IMG/VR virus record: IMGVR_UViG_3300050137_000015
Coordinates: 1 to 36,337 of that record
Strand: one strand, 5' to 3'
DNA length: 36,337 nt
DNA from: a virus
The notes under the pieces were generated by a model. The model had not been told where the DNA came from, did no database searches, and worked only from the letters and a program-made list of their open reading frames with translations. Shown piece by piece: positions 21,331 to 31,703 of the stretch; the first letter of the stretch is position 1; the number at the start of each line of letters is the position of its first letter. Made by a program: the position numbers and the translations under genes.

Positions 21331-23201
21331 TATCCGTCCAACAGTGGACTATCTACGAAGAGGCCAGAGCCAAGGGTCTGAACCAGTCTGCTGCGGCGAG
21401 GCTTGCTTCGATCTCCATCGGGAGTGCCAAGGCGCACGACAAGAGACATCCCGACTCCGCCCAGTACAACGCTGCGAACCGGTTGGCACGTAATCAACCC
21501 GACCCCGTACGACCCAGGGACCTTCCAGACAGGGCTAAGAGGGCCTTACGGGAGTTCAACTACTTCCAGCTGGTCTACTTAGGCCGTATCGGACTGCCGT
21601 GGCAGGAACAGGCCGCCCAGCAGGTTGTCTCTCTGCTCGAAAGCCAGGACAAGGAGTACGTCGTCATCAACGCCCCTCCCGGAAGTGGGAAGTCTTCGAC
21701 CTTCACCTACGCCATCCCCCTGTGGCTGATCTGTAGGGATAGGGCGATACGTGGGTTGGTGGGAAGTGCTACTGCACGCTTGGCCGCGAGGTATACCGCG
21801 CAAATTAGGAGGGCTTTAGAGACGACCCTACCCATCCTGGCCGACGACGAGGACAGGTTGAAGGGCATATCGGTGGACGCCGAAGCCACCATCTCCGAGG
21901 ACTTCGGAAGAATGAAGCCCGTTGATCACGAATCATGGACCAAGGACGCCTTCATCGTCCAGCAGTATGACGGGGCCTCGATAACCAATAAGGAACCGAC
22001 CATGACCGCCGTTGGCAGGGACCAGGAGTTCATCGGGGGACGGTACGACTTCTGCATCTGGGACGACCTGGTTACCAGCAACCGACTGAGGACCATCGAG
22101 ATGATCGAGAAGGACCGGGACTGGTGGGACACCTACGCCGAACGACGCTTGGAGCCTGGTGGGTTATTAATCCTCCAGGGCCAGCGGATGGGGGCGAACG
22201 ACTTATACCGATACTGCCTGGACATGGAAGTGGGTCAGGACGAGGACGAGGATGAAGCCGAGGGCGAAATTCCTCTACGCGAAGCCCAGGACGGGACCCC
22301 GAGGAAGTACCACCACATCATCTACAAGTCCCATTATGAGGAAATATGCACGGGACTGCATAAACAGTCAGCCGAGCCGTATCCGAACGGATGTCTGCTA
22401 TCACCTCGAAGAGTCACCTGGAGAGAGATAAGCGGGATGCTGAAGAACCGCGAGGACAAGTACGCCCAGGTCTACCAGCAGGAGGACATCTCTCCCAGAG
22501 ACGTATTGGTGGACCCCGCCTGGATCAACGGGTACGGGAACTTCATTGGCTGCTGGGACAAGGAACGAAGCCGTCTGGAGTATCCCTCTAATCTCGCCAG
22601 CCCGAGTTACTCCATCGTTTCGGTGGACCCCAGCCCCTCGCGGTACTGGGGGATTACCTGGTGGCTCTACAACGAACCCAGTGACCAGTGGTTCCTCATA
22701 GACCTGGAGAAACGCGGCATGGACGCCCCGGACTTCCTGCAGTGGGACCAGAACAACGGTGTCTTCTCAGGTCTCATGGATGAGTGGCAGCAGACTTCCA
22801 GGGAGATAGGCATCCCGATATCGCACTGGATCATCGAGAGAAACGGAGCCCAGAAGTACCTCTACGCCTACGAGTTCACCAAACGCTGGCAGCAGAAGAA
22901 CTCGGTGATGATCATCCCCCACGACACCCACCGGAACAAGACGGACGAGGAGTATGGGGTCCAGATGATCGCGCCCAACTTCCAGTTCGGCAGAGTCCGT
23001 TTACCGGGTAAAGGAATCTCCAGAGCAATATCCATGCGACTGGTCGATGAGGTCACCCGCTACCCGGAGTCCTCGACCACGGACTTAACGATGTCCACCT
23101 GGTTCGCCATGTTCCAGATGCAGTATTTAGCCACGCCGAAGTCCACCGCCCACGTCGCCAAGCGCCCCTCCTGGTTACGTCCGCTTTCCCGGGCTAGTTA
23201 G
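21327..23201 (+). CDS. terL: Terminase large subunit
   Basis: 624 residues. Residues ~17-45 look like a helix-turn-helix (LNQSAAARLASISIGSAKAH), an unusual addition. Walker A INAPPGSGKSS at ~114-124, Walker B DFCIWDD at ~241-247, coupling motif LILQGQRMG at ~281-289. Nuclease domain with SIVSVDPSPS (D434), HWIIERNG (E504) and TTDLTMSTWF (D586). Role: ATP-driven packaging and cleavage of phage DNA at the portal. No separate TerS is seen, so the N-terminal HTH may take part in DNA recognition. It is followed by the portal gene, the standard order. Confidence 0.96.
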   Translation: MISVQQWTIYEEARAKGLNQSAAARLASISIGSAKAHDKRHPDSAQYNAANRLARNQPDPVRPRDLPDRAKRALREFNYFQLVYLGRIGLPWQEQAAQQVVSLLESQDKEYVVINAPPGSGKSSTFTYAIPLWLICRDRAIRGLVGSATARLAARYTAQIRRALETTLPILADDEDRLKGISVDAEATISEDFGRMKPVDHESWTKDAFIVQQYDGASITNKEPTMTAVGRDQEFIGGRYDFCIWDDLVTSNRLRTIEMIEKDRDWWDTYAERRLEPGGLLILQGQRMGANDLYRYCLDMEVGQDEDEDEAEGEIPLREAQDGTPRKYHHIIYKSHYEEICTGLHKQSAEPYPNGCLLSPRRVTWREISGMLKNREDKYAQVYQQEDISPRDVLVDPAWINGYGNFIGCWDKERSRLEYPSNLASPSYSIVSVDPSPSRYWGITWWLYNEPSDQWFLIDLEKRGMDAPDFLQWDQNNGVFSGLMDEWQQTSREIGIPISHWIIERNGAQKYLYAYEFTKRWQQKNSVMIIPHDTHRNKTDEEYGVQMIAPNFQFGRVRLPGKGISRAISMRLVDEVTRYPESSTTDLTMSTWFAMFQMQYLATPKSTAHVAKRPSWLRPLSRAS

Positions 23202-23217
23202 AAAGTAGAATCCGCAC

Positions 23218-25095
23218 GTGATTGCCATCGAACAAATCGAACTGTGGTTTCGACAGCGACAGGGTGAACGCGGACCGCTCTTAGCACGTTGGAGTGAGGT
23301 AAACCGACAGGCCGACGGTGATGTCATCGTCCCGGTCTCTGAATTGGACAAGGACGAGAAGTCGATGGCGGTCAATCTCTTGGGACCTGGGTTGGATCAA
23401 CTCAGTATGAGAATTGCCAGTACGATGCCGGACATCTCCTGTGACCCCTTGAGGCCAGGGATAAAGGACTCTGAGAATAAAACGGATTCGAAACGCAAGG
23501 CTCTATTGTCCTACTGGGACATGAACCGCATGGACATGATCCTGCGAAGAAGGGCCCGTTACCTCTTGGGCTACGGGGCCTCTCCGGTCAGCATTTCCTT
23601 CTTGGCGCTAAACCCCCTGGACAAGAGAGAGATTCCCCACTGGAGGGTGTTAAATCCAATGTCGGTCTATCCCGCCCCGACGATTGATGTCAACGACATC
23701 GAACCATCGGACTGCATCAACGCCTACCTGCAACCCTTGTCCTGGCTCCAGAGCATGTACCCCAATCAAACGTCGGTCCTGTACAAGGGAAAGTCCGCGA
23801 ACCCGGCAACGATGTTCGAGATTCTGGAGTACAACGACTGCGACGAGACGGTCCTCGTGGCCTTGGGCCAAGCCAAGGAATCCGAACCCACCCGCGGCTT
23901 CACCGGAACCTCGGCGGCGTCAACTGGTACGCAGTCCTGCGTGCAGTTAGCGAGGGTCGTGAACAAGGCCGGTATCCCACTGACGGTCTATCCCGGACGT
24001 GTGACCCTCAACAAACTCTGCGGCATGTTCGACCAGTTGATGCCCCTGTTCCACAACGCTTCGAAGTTGGCGGCCTTGGAATACATCGCGATTAAGCAGA
24101 GCATCTTCGCCGACCAGTGGCTGGTTTCACACCCCAACTCACCGGGACAGGCGCAGATCATCGTTCCGGCAGATGGACTCACGGGCGTGATGGGAGAGAT
24201 ACGCAATGGCCAAATACAATCCACACAAACTCAGCCGTCGATTCAGGCTGCACAGATGCAGGACCGTTTGGAGCGAGTTGGACGATTGGCGGGAGGCTTA
24301 CCGGCGGAGTTGGGCGGCGAGTCAGCAACGAATATCCGAACGGCCCGTAGGGGTGAAGCCGTCCTAGGCGCAGCAATCGACATGCCCGTCCAAGAGCACC
24401 AGGAGATATTTGAAGACTCCATGGAGGCGGAGAATCGTAGAGCGATTGCGGTAACGAAAGGCTATTGGGGAGCCAAGCAGTTCTCCTTCTACATCCCTCG
24501 GAACGGCAAAGTAACCCAGAACGACTACGTTCCGAACGAGGTCTTCTTCAACGATCAGAACGTGGTCAAGTATGGGATGACTGGGACCGACGCGAACTCT
24601 TTTGTCATCGCGATGGGTCAACGTCTTCAGATGGAGACCATCTCTCAAGAGACATTCATGGAGATGGACCCCGTTGTGGAAGACGTGCAAGAGGAGATGG
24701 CGCGTATCAACATCGGTGGCGCACGCAGGGCAATGATGTCGAGCGTAGAAACCGGTGCGTCACAAGGCCAGATTGACCCGACGTTCATTGCCCGCTTCGC
24801 CGTTGCCTTGCAGGACGGCAAGACGAATCCTGAAGACGCGCTGATAAAAGTCCATAAAGAAATGCAGCAGGAGCAGAGCCAGCAACAAGCAGCGATGCCA
24901 CCGCCAGGACAGCCTGCGCCCCCAGGCGCTCAGCCAGGAATGACGGGCGCTCCCGGTGTGCAAGGAGGGGTTCCCATGCCACCTCCCGGCCAAGGCGCAC
25001 TCGCCTCGATATTGGGTAACTTGAGAAAGCCAGCACAACAAGGTCCATCCGAACAAGCAGCGAACGCCCCGCCGCCTAACGCCATGGCCCAGTAG
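23218..25095 (+). CDS. Portal protein
   Basis: 625 residues from GTG 23218. N-terminal helices (IELWFRQRQGERGPLLARW), then KSMAVNLLGPGLDQLSMRIA and RRRARYLLGYGASPVSISFL, typical of actinophage portals. A central wing region lies around residues 140-300, and a long helical stretch (LERVGRLAGGLPAELGGESA) belongs to the clip/stem side. Residues ~560-625 are Pro/Gln/Gly-rich, probably disordered and internal. It forms the dodecameric DNA gate. Directly downstream of the terminase and coupled to the next gene (TAGTG). Confidence 0.85.
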   Translation: MIAIEQIELWFRQRQGERGPLLARWSEVNRQADGDVIVPVSELDKDEKSMAVNLLGPGLDQLSMRIASTMPDISCDPLRPGIKDSENKTDSKRKALLSYWDMNRMDMILRRRARYLLGYGASPVSISFLALNPLDKREIPHWRVLNPMSVYPAPTIDVNDIEPSDCINAYLQPLSWLQSMYPNQTSVLYKGKSANPATMFEILEYNDCDETVLVALGQAKESEPTRGFTGTSAASTGTQSCVQLARVVNKAGIPLTVYPGRVTLNKLCGMFDQLMPLFHNASKLAALEYIAIKQSIFADQWLVSHPNSPGQAQIIVPADGLTGVMGEIRNGQIQSTQTQPSIQAAQMQDRLERVGRLAGGLPAELGGESATNIRTARRGEAVLGAAIDMPVQEHQEIFEDSMEAENRRAIAVTKGYWGAKQFSFYIPRNGKVTQNDYVPNEVFFNDQNVVKYGMTGTDANSFVIAMGQRLQMETISQETFMEMDPVVEDVQEEMARINIGGARRAMMSSVETGASQGQIDPTFIARFAVALQDGKTNPEDALIKVHKEMQQEQSQQQAAMPPPGQPAPPGAQPGMTGAPGVQGGVPMPPPGQGALASILGNLRKPAQQGPSEQAANAPPPNAMAQ

Positions 25096-25553
25096 TGCCG
25101 CACGCTCGCGCCTCTCGCCAACTGCAACCGAATCGCGCTGACCTCACGCAGCCCTCCGCGCAAGCAGTACCGAACCAGCCCTACGGTGTCGCCGCCGCGC
25201 AACGTGCCGCAGCACAAGCAATCCCCATGGGTCAACCACCTCTTGGGGCTGCGCCGACACAGACTCCTCCGCAGGCGCAGCCCCAAGCACCCCCTCAACA
25301 GCCGTTAGCGGTTCCTGGTGCCAATGGTCCCTTAACCAGACCCACCGAACGTCCCAACGAACCTGTTACTCACGGCCTACCGATGGGACCGGGTGCGGGA
25401 CCCGAAGCGTTGCAGGGCGTCGGCGCAGCCGCACGTCAGGGCGCAGTCGAGCAGGGGACGTTGGCGCATCTACTGACTTCGTTGGCGGCGCAACCGAACT
25501 CGACCGCTGCGATTAAAGACCTTGCGGCTAGGGCCCAGGGTGGCGCAGCGTAG
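25095..25553 (+). CDS. Pro/Ala/Gln-rich structural-region protein
   Basis: 152 residues from GTG 25095, overlapping the portal stop by one base. The first ~100 residues are Pro/Gln/Ala-rich and probably disordered (PTQTPPQAQPQAPPQQPLAV), with PTERPNEPVTHGLPMG in the middle. The last ~45 are helical (GTLAHLLTSLAAQPNSTAAI). Proteins with this composition and the RPTExPVTxGLP signature follow portals in actinophages (recollection). Function unknown; possibly a neck or internal head protein. Confidence 0.6.
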   Translation: MPHARASRQLQPNRADLTQPSAQAVPNQPYGVAAAQRAAAQAIPMGQPPLGAAPTQTPPQAQPQAPPQQPLAVPGANGPLTRPTERPNEPVTHGLPMGPGAGPEALQGVGAAARQGAVEQGTLAHLLTSLAAQPNSTAAIKDLAARAQGGAA

Positions 25554-25558
25554 CCAAG

Positions 25559-25630
25559 ATGAAGCCAATGAGTGAACCTCCGTACACCACGGCTATCCAG
25601 GACCACACGATGATTAAGGCCCAGTTGTGA
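25559..25630 (+). CDS. 23-residue coupled ORF
   Basis: ATG 25559 to TGA 25628-25630, overlapping the GTG start of the very large gene (GTGA). Encodes MKPMSEPPYTTAIQDHTMIK plus three residues. It may act mainly as translational coupler. Alternative start at 25568. Confidence 0.35.
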   Translation: MKPMSEPPYTTAIQDHTMIKAQL

Positions 25631-28600
25631 CCGACACTTCTACGCAAGCCCCTGCTACTCAACCTACCGACCCCTCTGCCTTTTCCACTTCACTCAACAC
25701 CGTTCTTAACACAGCCCCGGAACTGTCCAAGTCCCCCGGACTCTCAGTCGGGATTGCCAGTGCCGGTGGTGACGTGCAAGGAAACTCTCAAGCGGTAGCC
25801 AGAGGGACGAACATTCTCTCGGACACCAACGCCCACGCCGCAGTCTCCACTGCTGTTGGCGGAAGCGATACCTTGCAAACTGCCTTGGATTGGTTCGGTA
25901 ATCACGTCGTCGCCGATGTTGGCGCAGTAGGACATGACGTAGTTAAAGGCGCGTTGGACGTTGGCAGCAAAGTTCTTTCTACCATGAACAAACCCATGCA
26001 ATTAGTACAACACGAGTATCGCTACTTGCACGACGTGGAAGCCACTCATGGAATGAGTGCTGCGTTGCTAGAAGGTCTAGGCATTGCTGGAGGCGCCGCA
26101 TTAGGGGCAATGGCAACTGGTTCCTTCTATGGCGCAGACTTAGGAGCGGAGACAGCGGGGGGCATAGAAGGCCAACTCTTTTATAAGGATTCTTGGGATA
26201 GGACCGGACAGCCAAGTTATGCCGATCCCAATACCCACCAAAAGGTTTCCATTGGTAGAGACATCATGTCCGAGCTGGGCCACGTCATTCCCGGTCTTGA
26301 TAGAGGAACACCGGTCTTCAAGATTACGTCTGGTCTAATCGACGGGATATTCGACATGAACGTTGGAGGCACGGAGTTGCTTGGACTCGCTGGTAAAGCC
26401 AACTCCGCTGAGGGATTAGGCGGTGCGCTTGGCGATATGTTTCCCGGAAAGGCTCCGCAGACTACCGAAGCCTTCGACAATCTCCTCTCGGGGTTCAGTG
26501 GTGGAAATGTCCGTCGAGCGTTCAGTGACATCGCTTCCAAATCAGCCGGTGAGATTGCCGCCACGTCGGCGTACTTACCCATCGCCCAGCAGCACGATCT
26601 GCTCCAAGCGCTGGGAAAGGCCGACAGTCAAGAAGGTGTAACGGATATATTCCGCAACGTCATCCGTACCCACGAGATGGCCTACATGGACAAACTGCCA
26701 ACTCTTTCCATCACCCGCGTCCCGTTCCAAGCGGCGCATGAGGCTATGGGCAATTCAAGTATTCCCGGAGTGCAGAGATTGTTTCACGCGACCTCTCGCC
26801 TGCCAACGACCTTCGATGACGTAGCCAAGCAGTTCACCAACAAGGACTTCGACCCTACGGCTTTGGATGATGGAACCGTAGGTGTATACCGAACCGCGTT
26901 GTTCACTGAGGACCGAAGCACGGCTGCGAGCATCGCGAGTGAGTACGCCAACGCGCCTGACTTAGCAACCAAAGTACGAGTCTGGAAGAACCTGCAACTC
27001 TCGACCTTATTCAACATGGCGGGTTATCGGGGCTATTCATTAGATGAATACCTGGCGCACAACTTCGCCGAGGACCCCGAAGCCCAGAAGCAGTGGGCCT
27101 CGGCTATTGATCGGGTCATCTCCGGCAATATGATGGGCAAAGGTGCCGTCTATGGCTTAGGCGCAGACGGCGCGGATATCTCGCGGGTCTTCGATTCAAC
27201 AACCGGCATGGAGTACGCCGCGGGCATCACGCACAATCAGACCGGCCGACTTTCCTACCTGGACCTCAACACCGCTCGACGCGCAGCGGCGCAGTTGGCG
27301 GGCGCGAGGGACCTCTTCGGACGGGCCGGTGACTTTGCCTTCGACCACCTAACCCAACCCGTCTTCAAACGCTGGGTGCTGATGTCACCTTCTTACGCCA
27401 TGCACATTGCGTTAGCTGAGATGATTCCTAACGCCCTGCGCCTGGGTGTCTTTAAGATGGCTCGCGCCGCAGTTGAGGAACGGGCCGCCGATATGGGCAT
27501 GAAGGTTGACGAAGGCGAGGCGTCCGCGGTCTCAGGCTTGGTGTGGAGGATGTTCGATGGCACCAGGAACTATCTACCTGCTGGAACGAACGCGACCATC
27601 GAACGCCGACTTGGTTACATGACCGATTGGATAACCGACAACGGAGGGGACATGGTGAATCCCGCTCTGTCCTCCGGACACAACATCGCTGACGAGATAC
27701 TGCCGAGGGACGAGGGCTCGATAAATCTCCTGCGCCGCGGTTACGCTGATTCGCCCAAGAAGACTGGCGACGCCTTCGGAATCTTCGGGGTGGGACACGA
27801 GCAGTATGACAGCGCGTGGCAAGCGCGTCTACGTGAAGTATCGAATGATGAAGCAAGTCAGATTGCTGCTAGAGGGATTAGAGCAGGCACGCCACTCGAT
27901 ACCATTTACAGCGAAGTGGCGGCACATCTACGCACAATGCCTGATGAAGAGCGCGGTAACATGCTTCGCTCTCTTCCTACTACCACGACCTTCCGTCCTC
28001 CCGACATGCGCCCTCCCAACATGGACCAGTTTGACGAATGGTCTAGGGCAGTCGTAGACAACGTGCGTGGACTAACGAAAGGCGCAGACGGGACGATTCA
28101 CGCTTCGCTGTTAGATCACATCGCCAATGGTGAGATGGTCAGCGACAATGAACTCCGGACGATTGATACGGCGGCGAAGCCGGTCAATGTGTCCGGTAGA
28201 GAGATAGTCCCTAATGGTGACCCGAAACTGCAACGAATCGCCAACGCGGGATTCCGTCGAGTTCTTAACCCCATGGTCAACTTCCTCTCGCGCCAGCCCA
28301 TCGGCGCAGCGGAGTACGCCTCGCAACGCGAATTGTTACAGAAGGCCGTTGATGATGGGGTGATGACCGTTGATGAAGCCAAGGTAACTGCGTCGAGCGC
28401 AACAGTCCAGAACGTAATCAAGAATGTCCACAACCTGACCGACCGTACGCAGTGGACTGAAACATTCCGCAACTGGGCGCCGTTCTACTTCGCCCAGGAG
28501 CAGGCGTACCGCCGGATGGGCAGGTTGTTAGCCGAGGACCCTGCGGCCTTTCGCAAGTACCAACTGATGATTACCAACATGCACGACGTAGGTCAAGTGT

Positions 28601-30078
28601 TTTCGGGCAAGAACGGCGCGGGATATCTGGTGGTTCCCGGAACGGGCTGGCTAACGTCCGGCGCGGTGATGGGCGCGAACCTGCTAGGTCTGCCCGTTGA
28701 TACGGCCACTCCAGTGGGGATGGGTTGGAATCTCTCCTCTTCCAGCGTCATCTTCCCTCTCTCCGCAGGCTTCCGCCCCGACATCGGGCCTCTCGTTTCC
28801 GTTCCGGTGTCCGCGATAGCGCAGTTGTTCCCCGAGACGCTTTCGCCAGTATTAAAGGCTGATTTAAGCGCAGATGCGAGCACGATCCTGGGTCCAACTT
28901 CCACGGAGCCAATCTACGAGCAGATGGTCCCCAACACGATTCTTCAACGACTCCTTACCGCTGCGCTGCCCTCGTTCAATTCTCGCTCGTTCAACTCAAC
29001 CATGATGCAGACGCTCGCGACCTTGGACTACGAAGGTAAGATTCCCCCCGCTGGAAGTAACTACCGCGTTATGCAATCTTTCCTGGACCGGGTGCAGAAT
29101 CAAACCAGGATTCTTTACGTTGCTAAAGCCCTGGTCGGTGCGGTCACTCCAGTTAGTCCTGAGTTAACTGATGTGACCTATAACCAGTTCAGCGCCCAAG
29201 TCGCCGCTGACATCACGGCCAAGAAATCTGTTAGTGCAGGGTTGCAGGAGTTCCTTAGCAAGCATCCCGACGCTACGCCCTTCACCGTATGGCAATCCTC
29301 GGAACTCACCGGTATGTCGGTGCCCTCTTCGACAGCGGCGGAGAATTGGATCAACCAGAACTACGACCTCATCACCCGTTACCCCAATGCGGGGATACTG
29401 CTGATGCCAACTACAGGTCTATCGACCAAGTACAACGCCAGTGTGTACAACGAGCAGATCGCGCAGAGTCTCAGGGCGAAACTTAATCCTGAGCAGTGGA
29501 CCCAGAACGGCGCGGTGCCCAGCTACATCGACGCGCTTTACATCGCCGCCGGTAACTCCATCTTTTACAAGTGGCTGGCACAGTATGAGCAACAGATCAA
29601 GGGATTAGCCGGTACGGCGAAGTACAACGCCGATCAGGCATTTTGGGGCAACGGAACGCTGGGTTCTGGAACTATTGGCAAGTACGCCCAGCAGAATCCC
29701 GTCTGGGGGAACTGGTTCAACTCCAATACCCGTGAAACCGAGCGCGGTCAGGCAATAAAGCAGATGACCAAGTTGCTCAACGAGAACCCAGGGATTAAGT
29801 CCGACATCGCGGACAACACCAGAACGCTCTTGACCGGTTACGCCGCCTACCAGAATCAGATAACTACGCTTACTACTGATGGAAGTTCTAGCACCTTGCA
29901 AACCGAAGCGAAAGATTCGTGGGACAACTACTTGGCTGGCGTCGCCACGTCGGACCCTGAGATGATAAACGTCATCACCGGGTTGTTCATGTCGATACCG
30001 ACTGCTACTGCTCCGCAGGTGAACATTGCCAACCAAGCGGCCGGGGCTTTTACTGCTAAGAACTGGCGCACTCCGTAA
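25627..30078 (+). CDS. Very large virion protein, probable internal/ejection protein
   Basis: 1483 residues from GTG 25627. The N-terminal ~60 residues are low-complexity. Residues ~145-170 (LLEGLGIAGGAALGAMATG) are Gly/Ala-rich and could insert in membranes. A helical middle follows, and around residues 950-1000 RNWAPFYFAQEQAYRRMGRL, then a Gly/Pro-rich stretch with GTGWLTSGAVMGANLLGLPV. The C-terminal ~300 residues are helical with several Trp. No enzymatic motif was recognised. Size, position after the portal and membrane-active stretches suggest a DNA-ejection protein carried in the head. This is inference. Confidence 0.65.
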   Translation: MTDTSTQAPATQPTDPSAFSTSLNTVLNTAPELSKSPGLSVGIASAGGDVQGNSQAVARGTNILSDTNAHAAVSTAVGGSDTLQTALDWFGNHVVADVGAVGHDVVKGALDVGSKVLSTMNKPMQLVQHEYRYLHDVEATHGMSAALLEGLGIAGGAALGAMATGSFYGADLGAETAGGIEGQLFYKDSWDRTGQPSYADPNTHQKVSIGRDIMSELGHVIPGLDRGTPVFKITSGLIDGIFDMNVGGTELLGLAGKANSAEGLGGALGDMFPGKAPQTTEAFDNLLSGFSGGNVRRAFSDIASKSAGEIAATSAYLPIAQQHDLLQALGKADSQEGVTDIFRNVIRTHEMAYMDKLPTLSITRVPFQAAHEAMGNSSIPGVQRLFHATSRLPTTFDDVAKQFTNKDFDPTALDDGTVGVYRTALFTEDRSTAASIASEYANAPDLATKVRVWKNLQLSTLFNMAGYRGYSLDEYLAHNFAEDPEAQKQWASAIDRVISGNMMGKGAVYGLGADGADISRVFDSTTGMEYAAGITHNQTGRLSYLDLNTARRAAAQLAGARDLFGRAGDFAFDHLTQPVFKRWVLMSPSYAMHIALAEMIPNALRLGVFKMARAAVEERAADMGMKVDEGEASAVSGLVWRMFDGTRNYLPAGTNATIERRLGYMTDWITDNGGDMVNPALSSGHNIADEILPRDEGSINLLRRGYADSPKKTGDAFGIFGVGHEQYDSAWQARLREVSNDEASQIAARGIRAGTPLDTIYSEVAAHLRTMPDEERGNMLRSLPTTTTFRPPDMRPPNMDQFDEWSRAVVDNVRGLTKGADGTIHASLLDHIANGEMVSDNELRTIDTAAKPVNVSGREIVPNGDPKLQRIANAGFRRVLNPMVNFLSRQPIGAAEYASQRELLQKAVDDGVMTVDEAKVTASSATVQNVIKNVHNLTDRTQWTETFRNWAPFYFAQEQAYRRMGRLLAEDPAAFRKYQLMITNMHDVGQVFSGKNGAGYLVVPGTGWLTSGAVMGANLLGLPVDTATPVGMGWNLSSSSVIFPLSAGFRPDIGPLVSVPVSAIAQLFPETLSPVLKADLSADASTILGPTSTEPIYEQMVPNTILQRLLTAALPSFNSRSFNSTMMQTLATLDYEGKIPPAGSNYRVMQSFLDRVQNQTRILYVAKALVGAVTPVSPELTDVTYNQFSAQVAADITAKKSVSAGLQEFLSKHPDATPFTVWQSSELTGMSVPSSTAAENWINQNYDLITRYPNAGILLMPTTGLSTKYNASVYNEQIAQSLRAKLNPEQWTQNGAVPSYIDALYIAAGNSIFYKWLAQYEQQIKGLAGTAKYNADQAFWGNGTLGSGTIGKYAQQNPVWGNWFNSNTRETERGQAIKQMTKLLNENPGIKSDIADNTRTLLTGYAAYQNQITTLTTDGSSSTLQTEAKDSWDNYLAGVATSDPEMINVITGLFMSIPTATAPQVNIANQAAGAFTAKNWRTP

Positions 30079-31703
30079 TGGGCGCTGTTGCTACCTACAA
30101 TCCTTCCGGGTCAAGTACGGGGACCGCGGGGACTACTGGTTCGTTTCCCGGAGGAAGTGCCCAGAACAGTTCCTTAGCGCAAATTCAAGCGCAGCTAAAG
30201 AACCTCACACCCACTCAGTTCTTCGCCGCCTACGACATAACTTCGACTGAGCAGGGCGCGTACCTAAGCGGTACGGGACTCAACATCAATGCGGTGTATC
30301 TCGCATATTACATGTCCTTGGGACAGAGTGAACGTCAGGCCATTCAAGAGCAGATGGTCAACGTCGGTGAGTTGAGCCAGACCGAGGCCAATGGGATTAA
30401 CAACTCGAGTGCCCTAGGTGCCTTTAAGAGTCTCATTGGTTCGAGCGCAGCGATGGGAACAAATGTCCTCTCCTACTTGGACGCGAACGCCAGCGGAACA
30501 GCGGGGATCGGCAATGAGATTTCGGCCAATCTCACCAAGGCTCAGGAGAACGCCACTCAGCCCATCATCGCGACAGTCACGAATCCCACTACGCTCTCGG
30601 CGACTTTAACCAGCGCCTTCGAGAACGCTCTCGGCTACTCTCCCGACCAGGCTCAGATTCAGTCCTTCATCTCCCAAGTACAGGGACAGGACACCAGTTT
30701 CGCCGAAGCCCCTAGAGCCGAGGCCCAGGCGCAGATAAACCTGGCACATTCCGAAGATTCGGCGTTGAACAAACTCGGTCCTGAGGGGATTGATTCAGTT
30801 ATCCAGGCATACCAAGCGGCTGTTAGCGGAACGAAGATGCCCGGAGCCGGAACTGTGCAGGGGCCGGTTGACACCCAGGCGCAGTCAACTTCTCCCGTGA
30901 TGTCCTCCCCGAACACCACGGCGCCGATTACGACTCCGACCTCGCGAAATCTCCCTCCAGGGTTCAATCCGACCGGTCCCGGCATGACGAGTTCAATGCA
31001 GGAGGTTCCCGAAGGATTCCCTGAGAGTCTTCTTAAGGGCCCCGGAGGTTCTACGCCGGTCTCTCGTCAGGATGTCACCACGGTTCACGGCACGCAGACC
31101 AAGATGGAAAAGGTCGGTTCGTCGCAGATAGCGCCCACTCACTTTCAAACTCCGACCTCAACAACGCTCGGCGGCACATACGCGCTCAACCAAGCCGACT
31201 GGACCGAAGCGCAGAAACTCTACCCCGCAGCCAAGAAATTCAACAGTCCTGGTCAGGCCCCTCAGGCGGTACAACTGGGCGCATTTACCTCCCTGCTCTC
31301 CAACGCCTACGACAACAACGGCGGGAGTTGGTCCAAGGCAATTTCCTCCATCGCCTCAGGAACTCCATTGGGAACGTCCAAGGGTGCCAATCTCTCGGCC
31401 TTCGGTGATTCAGTAGCCAGTGAGGTTAATAATCAGATCACGGCCTTACAAAGCCAGGTGAACAACACTGCCGTGACGGTGAAAACCACCCAGCCCGACG
31501 CTACGGCAGAAGCGAACCTCGCGGCCAAGCAGTCCGACCCCACCGGGTACTACGCCGCGCAGGACGCCAGTTGGGGAGAGGTCTTAAACAAGATGCTCTC
31601 GGGTACATCGAGTATGTACGACCAGTCTTCTGCTGACACCTTCACCGGTCCGGTAGCGGCGGAAGCGTCAACGCCCACCACTGTTGGGGCGGGAGCGGTC
31701 TAA
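30078..31703 (+). CDS. Low-complexity virion-associated protein
   Basis: 541 residues, TAATGG overlap with the previous gene. Ser/Thr/Ala/Gln-rich. The N-terminus (GSSTGTAGTTGSFPGGSAQN) is flexible. Residues ~30-250 are helical (QIQAQLKNLTPTQFFAAYDI, SERQAIQEQMVNVGELSQTE). A Pro/Thr-rich linker spans ~265-350, then another helical part containing WTEAQKLYPAAKKFN and DPTGYYAAQDASWGEVLNKM. Probably part of the same virion complex as its neighbours. No catalytic motif seen. Confidence 0.6.
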   Translation: MGAVATYNPSGSSTGTAGTTGSFPGGSAQNSSLAQIQAQLKNLTPTQFFAAYDITSTEQGAYLSGTGLNINAVYLAYYMSLGQSERQAIQEQMVNVGELSQTEANGINNSSALGAFKSLIGSSAAMGTNVLSYLDANASGTAGIGNEISANLTKAQENATQPIIATVTNPTTLSATLTSAFENALGYSPDQAQIQSFISQVQGQDTSFAEAPRAEAQAQINLAHSEDSALNKLGPEGIDSVIQAYQAAVSGTKMPGAGTVQGPVDTQAQSTSPVMSSPNTTAPITTPTSRNLPPGFNPTGPGMTSSMQEVPEGFPESLLKGPGGSTPVSRQDVTTVHGTQTKMEKVGSSQIAPTHFQTPTSTTLGGTYALNQADWTEAQKLYPAAKKFNSPGQAPQAVQLGAFTSLLSNAYDNNGGSWSKAISSIASGTPLGTSKGANLSAFGDSVASEVNNQITALQSQVNNTAVTVKTTQPDATAEANLAAKQSDPTGYYAAQDASWGEVLNKMLSGTSSMYDQSSADTFTGPVAAEASTPTTVGAGAV

